Shown here: piece by piece, positions 32,505 through 42,759 of the stretch
Position numbering within the stretch: the stretch's first letter is position 1
Layout: the number at the start of each line of letters is the position of its first letter
From: Liolophura sinensis
Lineage: Eukaryota > Mollusca > Polyplacophora > Chitonida > Chitonidae
Reading direction: 5' to 3'
Length of the DNA stretch: 64,000 bases
Assembly: GCF_032854445.1 (NCBI RefSeq)
Contig: NC_088297.1
Span: forward strand, 18,179,127-18,243,126
The notes under the pieces: model-generated
Databases searched by the model: none
What the model saw: only the letters and a program-made list of their open reading frames with translations
What the model was told of the DNA's origin: nothing
Program-made: the position numbers and the translations under genes

Positions 32505-32715
32505 TTAACAATTGCCAAAACCTTTTATAATCCTACGAGATTTTAATTCCCATAACCTGCTATGAGGCAGTAATAACATAAATAATAAGGGCAAGATAGT
32601 GGAAGACATCTAGGGAGGAACTGTGTTAATTCAGTGATGGTTCTAGTACCTATTTACATCCCGGTAATGGCTCTTATTCTGCTATCGATGTCACCATCAC
32701 AGATCCATGACTTCT
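32505..32715 (+). pseudogene. LINE copy 2, endonuclease piece
   Basis: Matches copy 1 at 22140-22350 ('acataaataataagggcaagatagt', 'tatttacatcccggtaatgg', 'tcaccatcacagatccat'). Only the middle of the endonuclease is left; it directly abuts the start of the PLE to its left. Confidence 0.8.
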
Positions 32716-32724
32716 TGTTTTTCC

Positions 32725-34049
32725 CCTGTGGGGTTTACGGGGTGATAAGAATAGGACCTTAGCCCTCTAGGCAAGCTTGTAGGCGAAACATTGTTTCGGG
32801 CATTACGTCAAAAACACCCATGCGTAAGGTCTGGAACATGGTTCAGAAGCTTAAGGGCAAAAATAATAAAGCAAAAGTCCAGCAGTTGAAAGATGGAGAC
32901 AATATATATACCTCTCCATCCGATATAGCTAATAAACTAGCTGAGACAATTTCAAAGAAATCTTCTACTGAGATTTATACTTTAGAATTCCAACATATTA
33001 AAACCCAGAAGGAGAAAATTAAATTGCCCTTTGCTTTTCAAGGTTATAATTGTCCTTTTAATATCGAGGAACTTATAACTGAATTAATAAAGGCACACGA
33101 TACTGCTTGTGGTTCTGATAAAGGTATACTATAAGTTTCAGAACCATTTACCACCTGAGACATTTGAGACTCTCTTGGACTTGCTTTTTCATATTTGGAT
33201 AACTGGTAATTTCCATTGTCCTGGAGGGAGGCGCGTATTATCCCGGTTCCCAAACCGGGTAAGGATCATACTGATCCAAAAAATTACTGCCCCATAGCTC
33301 TTACCAGCTGTGTTTGTAAGACTATGGAACGGATGATTAATGATAGACTTGTTTGGTTTCTTGAAACCAGCAAGTTACTTTCTAATATACGATGTGCTTT
33401 TCGGCAAGGTAGATCCACTATGGATCACCTTGTTTGATTCGAAACCTTTGTTTGAGATGGCTTCATCAATCACGCACATGTGTTGTCGGTATTTTTTGAC
33501 CTTGAAAAGGCCTACGACATCACAGGGAAATATGGTATTTCAAAAGACCTCGAAGATATGGGTCTTAAAGGTCGATTACCAATAATCGTATCAGAATTTT
33601 TATATGATCGTCAGTTTAAGGTACGTTTGAGGTCCACTCTTTCTGACTCTTATGAGCAGGAAATGGGTGAAGCCCAGGGCAGCATACTATCACCAACTCT
33701 GTTTAGCATAAAAATAAATAGCCTAGCCAAAACATTAACATCGGGCACAGAGGGTTCTTTAAATGTTGATGATTTCCTTATATGCTACCATGCTAATAAT
33801 ATGAACAATATCGAACGTCAGTTGCAGCTTTGTCTTAATGAAATCGAGAAATGGACAACTGAAAACGGTTTTACATTTTCAACGTCTAAAACCGTCGGTA
33901 TGCACTTAAGTAATAAAGGGAATCTTCATCTTGACAACAAGCTTAATTTTGTGGTGAACATGTTAAAATTGTTGAAGAAAAAATTTTTCAGGTATAATAT
34001 TTGATAGTAAGGTATCTTTTATCTCATATAAAACCGCTTAAGGCTAAAT
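32725..34049 (+). pseudogene. LINE copy 2, 5' end joined to reverse transcriptase
   Basis: Opens with a 65-bp stretch matching the 5' end of copy 1 ('gtggggtttacggggtga', 'ccttagccctctaggcaagc'), then jumps to reverse transcriptase sequence equivalent to copy 1 from about 22795. The RT shows 'IPVPKPGKDHTDPKNYCPIA', 'MERMINDRLVWFLET', 'FFDLEKAYDI', 'QGSILSPTLFSI' and 'LNVDDFLI' (YVDD changed to NVDD). So the 5' leader is fused to the RT with ORF1 and endonuclease missing. Interrupted at 34050 by a PLE insertion. Confidence 0.8.
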
Positions 34050-35054
34050 GTACAAATATAAGCGTCAAGTTCGACATTCATATACCATTCGTAGTCCGTA
34101 AAAGGCGTTCCAAGTCGATGATCGCAAGATCCATTTCCAAAACAACGTTTAACACTAACTGCCAAAGAGAAAGGTATGAAAGAAATTATACAAATAAGAA
34201 GTAAAGCCGGTAACACACAAGAGAGAAGCGGTCATCAGTTTTCAATGATGCCGGGGAGACAATGAATATTCCAGGCATGAATTCCGCATCAAAGTTCAAA
34301 TTCGTAGTCCGTGAATGAGTTCCACGTCAAATAACAATTAAACAACTATCTCAGTCGCGCTTTGATTGCAACTGTTCATAAAGGCATCATACAGATGTAA
34401 TGGGCATGGCTATCTTTAAGGCCCCTAGCCCCAGGTTTAGCGGTATTAGATACAGTTTGAAAATGACGAGCGTTACAGACACTAAACGATCAGATTGTAA
34501 TTCGAAAGTGACGGAAGATTACGTCTTCCCCGTTAATATGGAAAGAGCTCATGCTACACGAGGTGCCATCTATGATGTTACACATGACATCCAAAGTAGA
34601 CGGTTACATTGGGTAACCAGTGCCATCTATGTTGTCAAATACCATGTACGTGATACATATGTACATAGGGATAACAGCGCCGTCTATGTGGTTAATCACA
34701 ATGCAGATCGCCAGAGATTCTGAACGCTCTGTCCATACCTGCCAACGAGAGTGTTATACTCATTGTAAAATTTGAGGAACTTAGAATGAAGGCGTTTGAT
34801 GGAGTATCCTTGACAAACTAGTTTTTGAACTAGCAACTTGTGACGCAGATTAAAGTCATCGCAATTAACGCAAGATCTGACAAAAGCTATAGGGCGAGAT
34901 ATGTATACGCCATATGCTGGACCCATTGGTATATTGCTATCAAAATAAGGATAATTTACAATATCAAAATTGAAATTATCCCTTTTGTCGTAAAGGCGGC
35001 GTGAAAGGAGACCTTGTTCGTCTTTGAACAAATATAGGTCCAGATAATTAAGAT
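34050..35054 (-). mobile_element. 5'-truncated PLE inserted in LINE copy 2
   Basis: In PLE orientation it starts at 35054 with 'LDLYLFKDEQGLLSRRLYDK', continues 'FDIVNYPYFDSNIPMGPAYG' and ends at 'GRYGQSVQNLWRSAL' (about 34725). The 3' region with 'catagatggc' motifs follows, then the same downstream segment as at 30050-30550, finishing at 34050. The LINE resumes on the right with 'gatctcgatataattaaggt', where copy 1 reads 'gctctcgatataattaaggt', so the insertion point is clear to within a few bases. Confidence 0.85.
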
Positions 35055-35380
35055 CTCGATATAATTAAGGTCGTGTCTATCACCGACTTGGGTGTTGTCC
35101 GATCAGCTTTACTTAATTTATATCGATCTCTGGTGAGGTCTAAATTAGACTATGGATCCATCATTTACGGTTCCCCAAAGAAGTCGTATATTAAAATGTT
35201 GGATCCTGTTCATCACCAAGATTTGAGGCTCAGCCTTGATGCTTTCAGAACGTCATCAGTAGAAAGTTTAAACGTGGAGGCAAATGAACATTCTTTATAT
35301 AACCGACGTATAAAACTGAGCCTTCAATTTGCTACAAAGCTTAAAGCTCATCCAACGAATCCTGCCCAGTCACAAAATTC
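35055..35380 (+). pseudogene. LINE copy 2, region after the RT core
   Basis: Encodes 'LYRSLVRSKLDYGSIIYGS' and 'YNRRIKLSLQFATKLKAHP', matching copy 1 at about 23990-24290. Ends abruptly at 'gaatcctgcccagtcacaaa', where foreign sequence begins. Confidence 0.8.
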
Positions 35381-35439
35381 ACGGTTAGATTTAGGCTCTA
35401 ACAGATTAAAAGAATGAAGTCATTAAAAAATTATAAATG

Positions 35440-35750
35440 AAGTCATTTTGTTTTCTATTTATGAGAAAGATTTTAGTAAATAGGCTGGGATGTTTTTTTG
35501 TTTTTGTTTTTTTTTTTAAATTTTCATTTTTTTTTTTAAATCGCAAAAAATCAGTCAGAATCTCGGGGTCTAGCAGAACGTTGTTCTCATTGGAGACAGA
35601 CCCTCGCGCCGCCCGCACCTGGGACAGACTTGACTTGGACTTCATGGCTTTCTTAGTACCCGGCGTAGGCATGGAGCGGGTGTTAAACAACGGGTGCTTG
35701 GAGTTGAGATCAAGATCCAGGCTCCGCCACACTACGTAAAAACGACGTCT
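35440..35750 (-). other. Inserted segment with an open frame and A-rich tail
   Basis: Sits between two parts of LINE copy 2. On the minus strand, from about 35740, it reads 'RSLDLDLNSKHPLFNTRSMP', '...GTKKAMKSKSSLSQVRAARG', '...NNVLLDPEILTDFLRF' and then A-rich sequence (35500-35545). A coding-like stretch followed by an A-rich tract inside a LINE suggests a retrocopied mRNA fragment, but I do not recognise the protein and see no target duplication. It could equally be part of another repeat. Confidence 0.35.
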
Positions 35751-35759
35751 TTATTACAT

Positions 35760-36275
35760 CTTCTATCTTTTCTGCAGAGGCCAGGGCTATTCTCCTGGCC
35801 TTATCATATGTTTCCTCTGGGCATGCCCAGAGGGCAGCGATATGCAGCGACTCGCTGTCTTACCTTTTGGCAATTCAGAATAATAAATTAAAAAACGCAT
35901 TGCTACTTGAGATAATAGCCAAATACAGAAAAGTAATTAAAAGAGGTAAAAATATTATATTCTGCTGGATACCAAGTCAAAATGGTATCAATGGAAACAC
36001 AGTCGTGGACAAGGAAGCGAAAGCTGCTCTGTATAAACCTGTATCTCGGGTTAAAATCCCCGTATACTTATGTGAAGTCTAATATTCTTAAATATATTCG
36101 TCGCCTTTGGCAGGTTGACTGGGTCTTGAAGATCCATGATACACTGCATGCTATTCATCCTGTTATTGGCTACAATTCCTATACTTGTTAAATGTCTCGT
36201 AGAGACCAAGTAGTTTTAACGAGGTGTCGTATTGGGCATTCTCATCCGAGACACAATTTCATACTAGATGGGAGC
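35760..36275 (+). pseudogene. LINE copy 2, RNase H and C-terminal region
   Basis: Resumes the LINE with 'FSAEARAILLALSYVSSGHA' equivalents, 'ICSDSLSYLLAIQ' and 'IIFCWIPSQNGINGNTVVDK', then the region with 'LTRCRIGHSH'. It breaks off at 'actagatgggagc' near 36275. Stops are present; the SH of the fourth RNase H motif reads SQ. Confidence 0.75.
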
Positions 36276-36594
36276 TTCTTAACGATATAGATATCCCAGT
36301 TCCAAGTCACACCGATTACAACAGGGGAAAACACTTCAGGATCAATACTGGTAGCGTGAAACACCCAGTGTCGAACTCTGGAATAATATGTGTATACTTC
36401 TTGAGACGTCCGGTACTATGGATTCTTTTGAGTGTCAGTCCGTGTCATGCAGTAGTTTGTTCGGGAAAACCACTAGTTAGCTCTGAACTTCGAATAACCA
36501 AGAAAAGTCCCATTTCAATGTTCAACAAACAGCATCAACGATTTTATAAAACTAAACTAAGAGAATTATGTTCATATTTATACATATATAAATA

Positions 36595-36636
<42 letters not shown>

Positions 36637-37340
36637 GGAAAACGAGTTCGAAAATCTGGGACTCTGCGTCTCACTGCGCCGACACTGGGAATCCCAGTCC
36701 CACTGTTGCTCACAATTGCATGTATAGACAACTTCTCCGAGTATAAATGTTTCAGCACATGCTTATAAATTATAAACTTTTGGTGCAAAAAATCCCAGTT
36801 ACAAACTATTGAGATGTCCTGTCTCAATCATGGTTGGGAATATCAGTCCCACAGCCTGGGAACACTTGTGTCACAATTTGGAACTAACAGTCCCACTGTC
36901 TCTAAAGCTGAAATCCCACTTCAGTGCTGACAACTTGTCTAACTACTACTTTAACTGCTGATATGAGTGTAAAATACCTGCCTTAGAAAGCTAACTAGGT
37001 GAAAATTGAGATGTTAACACGACGGTGGTAGAAGATCATCTGGGACTAAAAGTGGGGGGGGGGGGAGATTAATTTGTAATTGCGATTCCCCATCCAAGTT
37101 GAATGATGCACGTCAATAACGGAACGCTGAATAAATTATTTTCCCAAGAGAACTAAGCCTTTATACAGCTGTCGTAAAGAACCCCGATGGTATAAGGATA
37201 CACGCGTGGACAGTAAAGAGGGGGAATGTTAACACATTGAGTCCACAGAAAATGCTAGGCTTTGACCCTTGACAAATTACGCATGTTCAGACAACGATAG
37301 ATAACATTTCAAGACATGCTTGGATACACCGTTAAGTACA
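36276..37340. other. Non-coding stretch with simple repeats
   Basis: Holds a (TA)n tract at 36598-36633, a run of 13 or so G at about 37056-37070 and three scattered 'cagtcccac' motifs between 36690 and 36900. The part next to 37340 probably includes the 3' untranslated region of the LINE on its right. No gene seen. Confidence 0.5.
36598..36633. repeat. (TA)n microsatellite
   Basis: About 18 uninterrupted TA units. Confidence 0.95.
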
Positions 37341-37351
37341 CATTTTAGGTG

Positions 37352-39468
37352 TTAGAATCTGTAGCAGCGAGTGAGAAAATTGGCAACAGCCTGAAAAACT
37401 TTGTTGTGATTTCTCACCGGTTTTAAAACCATGTCTTCAGATGGGTTCCTATCACCCATACGAGTTAATTCTGCGTAAAATACGCGCCTGGCGTCAATAT
37501 GACGTCTACAACGAAAAAGAACATGCGCAACAGTATCTTCTACAAAACATTCCTCACAATGACCCGTGTCATGGAGATTGATTTTATGCAAATAGCTGTT
37601 TGTTTTAATGTGACCAGACAAGAGTCTAAATACGAGTATTTCGTTACAGCGACAGTTGAGAGAGAGATTGTAGCTTACAGAGATTTGAGGGTTGTGAGAG
37701 TAAAAGAATCTTCCTGTAACAGAGTTATCCCATTCATTTTGCCATACTGGTATAAATTTCGGTTTGACATAACTAATAGCTTCTTGTACAGACAACGGGA
37801 TGGTGTGGGATGTATTGGGTAGATCAAGGGCCTTTTTGGCCAGTTTGTCGGCCAACTCATTTCCGTCAACACCAATGTGGGCCAGCACCCATTCAAACGC
37901 CACAGATACACCTTGATAGCCCAATATAATACAGATATACAGTATTTCATGCACAAGCGTTGCCGACTTATTCCAAATAAAGTTACCAACTGCCTGTAAA
38001 GAACTTAAGGAGTCTGTGAAAATAACAGCCCTAATCGGTCTTAACTCCAATAGATAGTTAAGAGCACTCAAAATTGCGGTAAGCTCTGCCGTGAACACGG
38101 AAACATAACCTGACAAGCGGAAAAATTTTTCATACCTCATTTCTGGAATACACACTGATGCGCCCACTTTGTTAGTGTCGGGGCATTTGGAAGCGTCGGT
38201 AAATACTTGTAAGTACTCGTTCCAGTTTGATTTAATATGGTCCTTGACACATAACAACGATACATTACTGTTATCCGTCTTTTTGACTTTAGAATGTAGT
38301 TCCACAGAGACAAATGGATTCGATAACTTCCAGGGAGGAAAATGAGGAACACAACCAGGCTGAATAGAAATATCCCTGGCCTGAAAGAACTCAGAAATTT
38401 CGTTCGACCGTAAATTAAATGGCAAGGCTTTCTTACTCTCTTCACTATATAACTGATCATAATATGAGGGTTTAAGTACAGACGTTGCGGAATTATTAAT
38501 GGCAGACTTTAGCCTGAAAGTAAACTTTAGGACACGCAACCGACGACGTAAGTGTAACGGCCACTCATTACAGAAGACTTGCAATACGCTGAGAGGAGTG
38601 GAGCGTAAGCCTCCAGTACTAATACGTAGTGCGGCGCACTGGATAGAGTCAAGTTTAGCTTTGAGGCTGGCACACGCTGAATCATAGGCTTCGCAGCCGT
38701 AGTCAAGCCTAGACCTAATTAAGGACCGGTAGAGTAGCAAAAGACATTGCCTGTCGGCTCCCCAGGTTCGCCCGGAAACACATCTCATCAGGTTAAGAAC
38801 TTTCTTGCATCTACTAATCGTATAATCTATGTGATTAGACCAGGTAAGGCGCCTATCAAATATCACGCCTAAATACCGGAAGACGAGGATATTCTCACGG
38901 GAGAATTATTAAGGGAAACAGATACCTGCTTGATAGCTTTTCGTGTAAAGATGACAGCCTCGGTTTTAACTGATGAAAACTTAAAGCCCCATGTTAAGCT
39001 CCATTTTATGATGTCATCCAAGCCCTGTTGAATGTACTTGGTGCAGAGTTTAGGACTCCTGGAACCATACCATACAGCTTTGTCGTCCGCAAATAATGTG
39101 CGTGCCAGTTTTGGTGACAGCGCGTCCGGTAGGTCATTTGTTGCAATATTAAAAAGAGTAGGAGATAAAACACTACCCTGGGGCACCCCATTCTCGACAG
39201 GTACTGGTCGAGAGTAGCCTCGACCGACTCTTACTTTAATAAAACGGCCCGAAAGGAAGTTTTTCACCCACCCCAACATTTTTCCGCCAATTCCCATGCT
39301 TCTTTTCAAAAGGACACCAGTTTGCCACACCATGTCATAAGCTTTTTCTATGTCTAGAAATACAGCAAACAAATATTCCTTATTACACAGGGCGTTTCTA
39401 ATAGAAGATTCTAAAGTGATGATATGGTCGGTTGTAGAGCGTTTGTTTCTAAAACCGCTTTGAACTGG
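37352..39468 (-). pseudogene. Inverted LINE: ORF2 C-terminal part (RT, RNase H)
   Basis: From 39468: 'PVQSGFRNKRSTTDHIITLE', 'FLDIEKAYDMVWQTGV', 'GVPQGSVLSPTLFNI' and catalytic 'LFADDKAVW', then a frameshift at about 38870. A 504-residue open frame (38866-37352) follows, with 'RSLIRSRLDYG', RNase H motifs 'VFTDASKCPD', 'VFTAELTAILSAL', 'IFTDSLSSLQAV' and 'FEWVLAHIGVDGNELADKLA' (all four acidic residues present), and a C-terminal 'CEECFVEDTVAHVLFRC' cysteine/histidine motif. This half is well preserved apart from the single frameshift. Confidence 0.85.
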
Positions 39469-39536
39469 ACTGAAACTCGTGTTGATTCTATGAAGCACAT
39501 ATTCCTGTAGATCTCTCATGATGTAGTCACTTGACA

Positions 39537-40375
39537 CAACTTTATCTAAACTGATCCGATAAAAAGGAAGAGGTTTGACTGAAAACAAAATGCATGCTGT
39601 TGCATTTCGATCTCATGGACATTCCTACTGAAATTTGTTTAGGTTATGAAATGTTTGAATTCAAACCGTAAGTTCCTCCGGTATTACGCTGCTACAAGTG
39701 CCAGGGCTACGGCCATATATCGTCTTCATGCAGGGGAAAGCAGCGTTGTCCTCGTTGCGCAGGAGAACATGAGTTTGAGCAGTGTAGAAATCTGGATAGA
39801 CTTAAGTGCGTTAACTGCGGCTCCCTCGGCCATACATCTGCCTACCTGGGCTGTCCATATCGCAAGCAGGCTAGTGAAGCCCAGTATATTAAGGTAACGC
39901 AGAAAGTTTCGTTCGCCGAAGCTCTTAAGAATGTTTGTGAAGAGAACAGTCGACATTATCTTGAAAGTCCTGCAGAGAGGGCTTTACTTGATGGCTCTGA
40001 ATATTCACCATCTATGTGTAATAGTACACCACCTACGGATAATAGTACACAACCTACGTATAACAGTACACAACCTCGACCAGACGTTCATCCTGTGAAA
40101 CCCACCTCACAATTTAAGCCCGTAATGAAATCTGCATTTACCCAAACCATGTCGGATTCATGTAATCAAACCGAAGATTTGTCTTTGTCTACGGCAACTA
40201 AAATCATAGTCGTGTTCACTGAAGTAATGCTCAAAGCTTTTGAGCTTAGAGAGGCTGATCAGTTTATAGCTGAAGTCTTCCATATCGCCCAGTCACGGCT
40301 CGGGCCTGAACATGTCAACTTTACACGTCTCAAGTCCGTACTCGCTAGTCTGGTTTCTGCTGAGGTTTCGTAATG
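39537..40375 (+). pseudogene. Inverted LINE: ORF1 C-terminal part
   Basis: Reads 'LLHFDLMDIPTEICLGYEMF', then three CCHC knuckles ('CYKCQGYGHISSSC', 'CPRCAGEHEFEQC', 'CVNCGSLGHTSAYLGC'), 'VSFAEALKNVCEEN', a run of 'NSTPPTDNSTQPTYNSTQP' short repeats and an acidic C-terminus ending at 40372. An in-frame TAA before the first knuckle breaks the frame. Nucleic-acid-binding partner of ORF2 in the LINE particle. Confidence 0.8.
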
Positions 40376-40425
40376 TTTATGTATTCTAACCTTTATTGCT
40401 TCACTGCTTCGGTTTTTTCGGCATA

Positions 40426-42075
40426 ATGGCGTTTAATTTGCTTCATCAGAATATTCGGGGTATCGGTACCCACAGCCAGGAGTTTAAGATCTATCTCTCT
40501 AATGTAAATCCTGAACCGCAAGTTGTCTGCTTACAAGAAACCTTTTTAAAGCAGCATCTTGATTATACATATCCTGGATATTTTATTGACAGGTTAGATA
40601 GGGAAACGAGAGGTGGCGACGGCTTGGCTATGTTCTTAAAACATGGACTTTCCTTATCCGAGGTTAGATTGCCTTCGTTTACCAGCATAGAAGCCCAGTG
40701 TTTCAATATAGCTAGAACTAACGGTCCATCCGTTAGTGTTGTAAACGTTTACAGCCCGTCGAACCGTCTGGATCGTTCCGACTTTAACTCCCTTATGTCA
40801 TCTCTGAATAACTCCTACATTTTATGTGGGGATTTTAATGCGTACAGTCCGTTGTGGGGTAGTGCAACTGTTAGCCAAAATGGGCGGGTACTTGAAGAAT
40901 TTATTGATCAGTGTGGTGTATGTATTCTTAATGATGGTTCAGGCACCCGAGTTGATCCCCACTCCGGTAATTTCTCGCATCTTGATCTTACTCTGTGTTC
41001 CCCTGACCTAATCCTGTCTTTTGATTGGTCCGTGGATAATATCTCAATGTGTGGGAGTGATCACCTACCCGTCCATGTATCCTGGGATTTCAATCCTTAT
41101 GTAAACTCAGTGGGTCACCCTCCCAAATGGAGCATTAAAAGAGCAAACTTGGGGCTTTACCAAAAGGAATGTAGGAAATCCTTTAATCCTTTGTGAGATT
41201 TTCGATGACAATGTGGATGTATTTTCTGACAACATTGTGGACGCCATTAACGCTGCCACCACCTGACGATACCTAAATCTTCTGGTGATATGAAATATAA
41301 AATGCCAGTTCCGTGGTGGAATACCAAATGCTCCGCTGCCATTAGGGAACGTAAACGTCTCAAGAATCGAACACGTTGTACACGACATTACGATGATATT
41401 ATATTGTACAAGAGGGCAAAAGGTGTAGCTCAACAAACAATCAAACCAGCTCAGAAAGATCACTGGCGGCAATTTTGTAGTAATTTATTCGAGAATACAC
41501 CAATCAAAAACGTTTGGGCTTAGATTAAGTCCATTACTGGCAAGGGGAAATCTAAAGCTATTCCCACCATTGTTCATAACGATTCTGAATATGTCACCAA
41601 TTCAGACAAATGTAACATTTTAGCTGACAGCTTTTCCTATGTCTCCAGCTCGAGGAATTATTGCCCTGAATTTATTTCTCATAAGGAAGAAATGGAGAAA
41701 GCTCATTCTTTGGAAAATATTGCATTTGATGAAATGCCCATTAATGATGGTTTTTCTTTAACAGAGTTAAAGCAAGCTCTTTCAGTATCCACTGACTTGT
41801 CACCTGGAGAGGATTTGGTTACTTACTCTATGTTGTGTAACTTGCCTGAACAGTGCCTTACGGTGTTATTAATGTTATACAATACGGTATGGACACAAAT
41901 GAAACTCCCCTTTAAGTGGAAAAGTGCTATCGTCATACCGGTGCCTAAACCCGCCAAGGACCTTACTGCCCCTTCATCGTACAGGCCCATCGCGCTTACT
42001 GCCACTTTGTGTAAAGTCATGGAAAGAATGATTAATGCTCGTTTGGTGTGGTTTTTAAACAAACACAATATTTCA
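40426..42075 (+). pseudogene. Inverted LINE: ORF2 N-terminal part (endonuclease, RT start)
   Basis: ATG at 40426 ('MAFNLLHQNIRGIG') is chosen because it directly precedes the conserved endonuclease start. The motifs 'HQNIRGI', 'VCLQETFL', 'YILCGDFNAYSPLWG' and 'CGSDHLPVHV' keep all usual catalytic residues. A frameshift at about 41190 follows, then 'PVPWWNTKCSAAIRERK', a TAG at about 41521, 'SSRNYCPEFI...', 'LSPGEDLVTYSML' and 'PVPKPAKDLTAPSSYRPIAL' up to 'MERMINARLVWFLNKHN'. The block then ends, joined to minus-strand ORF1 sequence. Confidence 0.8.
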
Positions 42076-42079
42076 GCCT

Positions 42080-42555
42080 TATATAGCCTTTCCACTTTAT
42101 AACATTTGTTTTTCTTCAAAGCAGTCAATACATCTTCAGTAAGCTCATCTCCTACCCCATAAATAACACCCCGTGCTTGGTTAGCATATAACTGTTGTCT
42201 ACATTGCACATCACGTCCCATAAAAGAGGTTAATGCCAAAGCCTTTTTAACTTGGGCTGGTCCCGTACATATAATTAATAGCTCTTTAGAATCCTGCCTT
42301 TTCACCTGTTTGATGTTACCGATAGCTTGCTGTATCGCTTGTCCAAATTTCATGTTGTTCCACGCTGTAAAGGGCAGGGCCACCCATAAAGCATATAACC
42401 ACACTGTGATTACATGAGTTTAACCTGGTGTTTACTTGTCTAGGTTTCTTCCCCTCAGAGGACGCCCGATCCAAGAATAAATCGCGCACGCGTTTATTAC
42501 TGGAACAAACCTCCGAGAATTCCATGAAATCCTCACCCCCTTCGGCGGCGTCCAT
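42080..42555 (-). pseudogene. Inverted LINE: ORF1 N-terminal part
   Basis: Minus strand from 'MDAAEGGEDFMEFSEVC' at 42555 through 'RVRDLFLDRASSEGKKPRQV', a frameshift at about 42400, 'KRQDSKELLIICTGPAQVKK', 'VQCRQQLYANQARGVIYGVG' and 'DVLTALKKNKCYKVERL'. The latter part resembles the RRM-like region that precedes the knuckles in I-type ORF1 proteins (compare 'RTQCKGVIYGIDLNTKLEDL' of the LINE at 52.6 kb). Sequence 42556-42745 should be its 5' leader. Confidence 0.7.
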
Positions 42556-42759
42556 GGTTAGTTAATCTAAATATAATATCTAAGGTGTATAGGACAGATG
42601 TGTTATTACGTAAGACTGTTAAAGCACAAGTGGGTGTTGCCCGGGAGCTGCTCCGGGCCCGGACAAGACAAAAGGCGCTCGGGCTAGTAATGCAGAGTAG
42701 ACAGTGCACGTACAAGATTTGTACTGCATACAATCCTACCACTATACCAAAGGTATAGG

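Larger units (their letters stand above)
37352..42745 (-). mobile_element. I/Nimb-like LINE with an internal inversion
   Basis: Three blocks form one element. Minus-strand 42745-42080 holds the 5' leader and ORF1 start. Plus-strand 39537-42075 holds the rest of ORF1, the endonuclease and the first part of the reverse transcriptase. Minus-strand 39468-37352 holds the rest of the reverse transcriptase and RNase H. Each block ends where the next, in element order, begins: the plus block stops at '...LNKHNI' plus 'TTTCAG', and the minus block starts with 'TTTCAG' then 'PVQSGFRNKRSTTDH'. A simple inversion of the middle 2.5 kb in a once full-length element explains this. Confidence 0.7.

Noticed and set aside
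36690-36900. Three 'cagtcccac' motifs as a regulatory array
   Set aside because: Too few copies, irregular spacing and no associated gene.
39468-39588. Start of the minus-strand RT frame upstream of PVQSGFR
   Set aside because: These about 35 residues do not match LINE reverse transcriptases; the frame is open by chance across the inversion junction, so the LINE block is started at the TTTCAG point.
37352-42075. Twin-priming 5' inversion as explanation of the LINE structure
   Set aside because: Twin priming would invert the 5' end itself, but the ORF1 start at 42080-42555 is in the original orientation; an internal inversion fits better.
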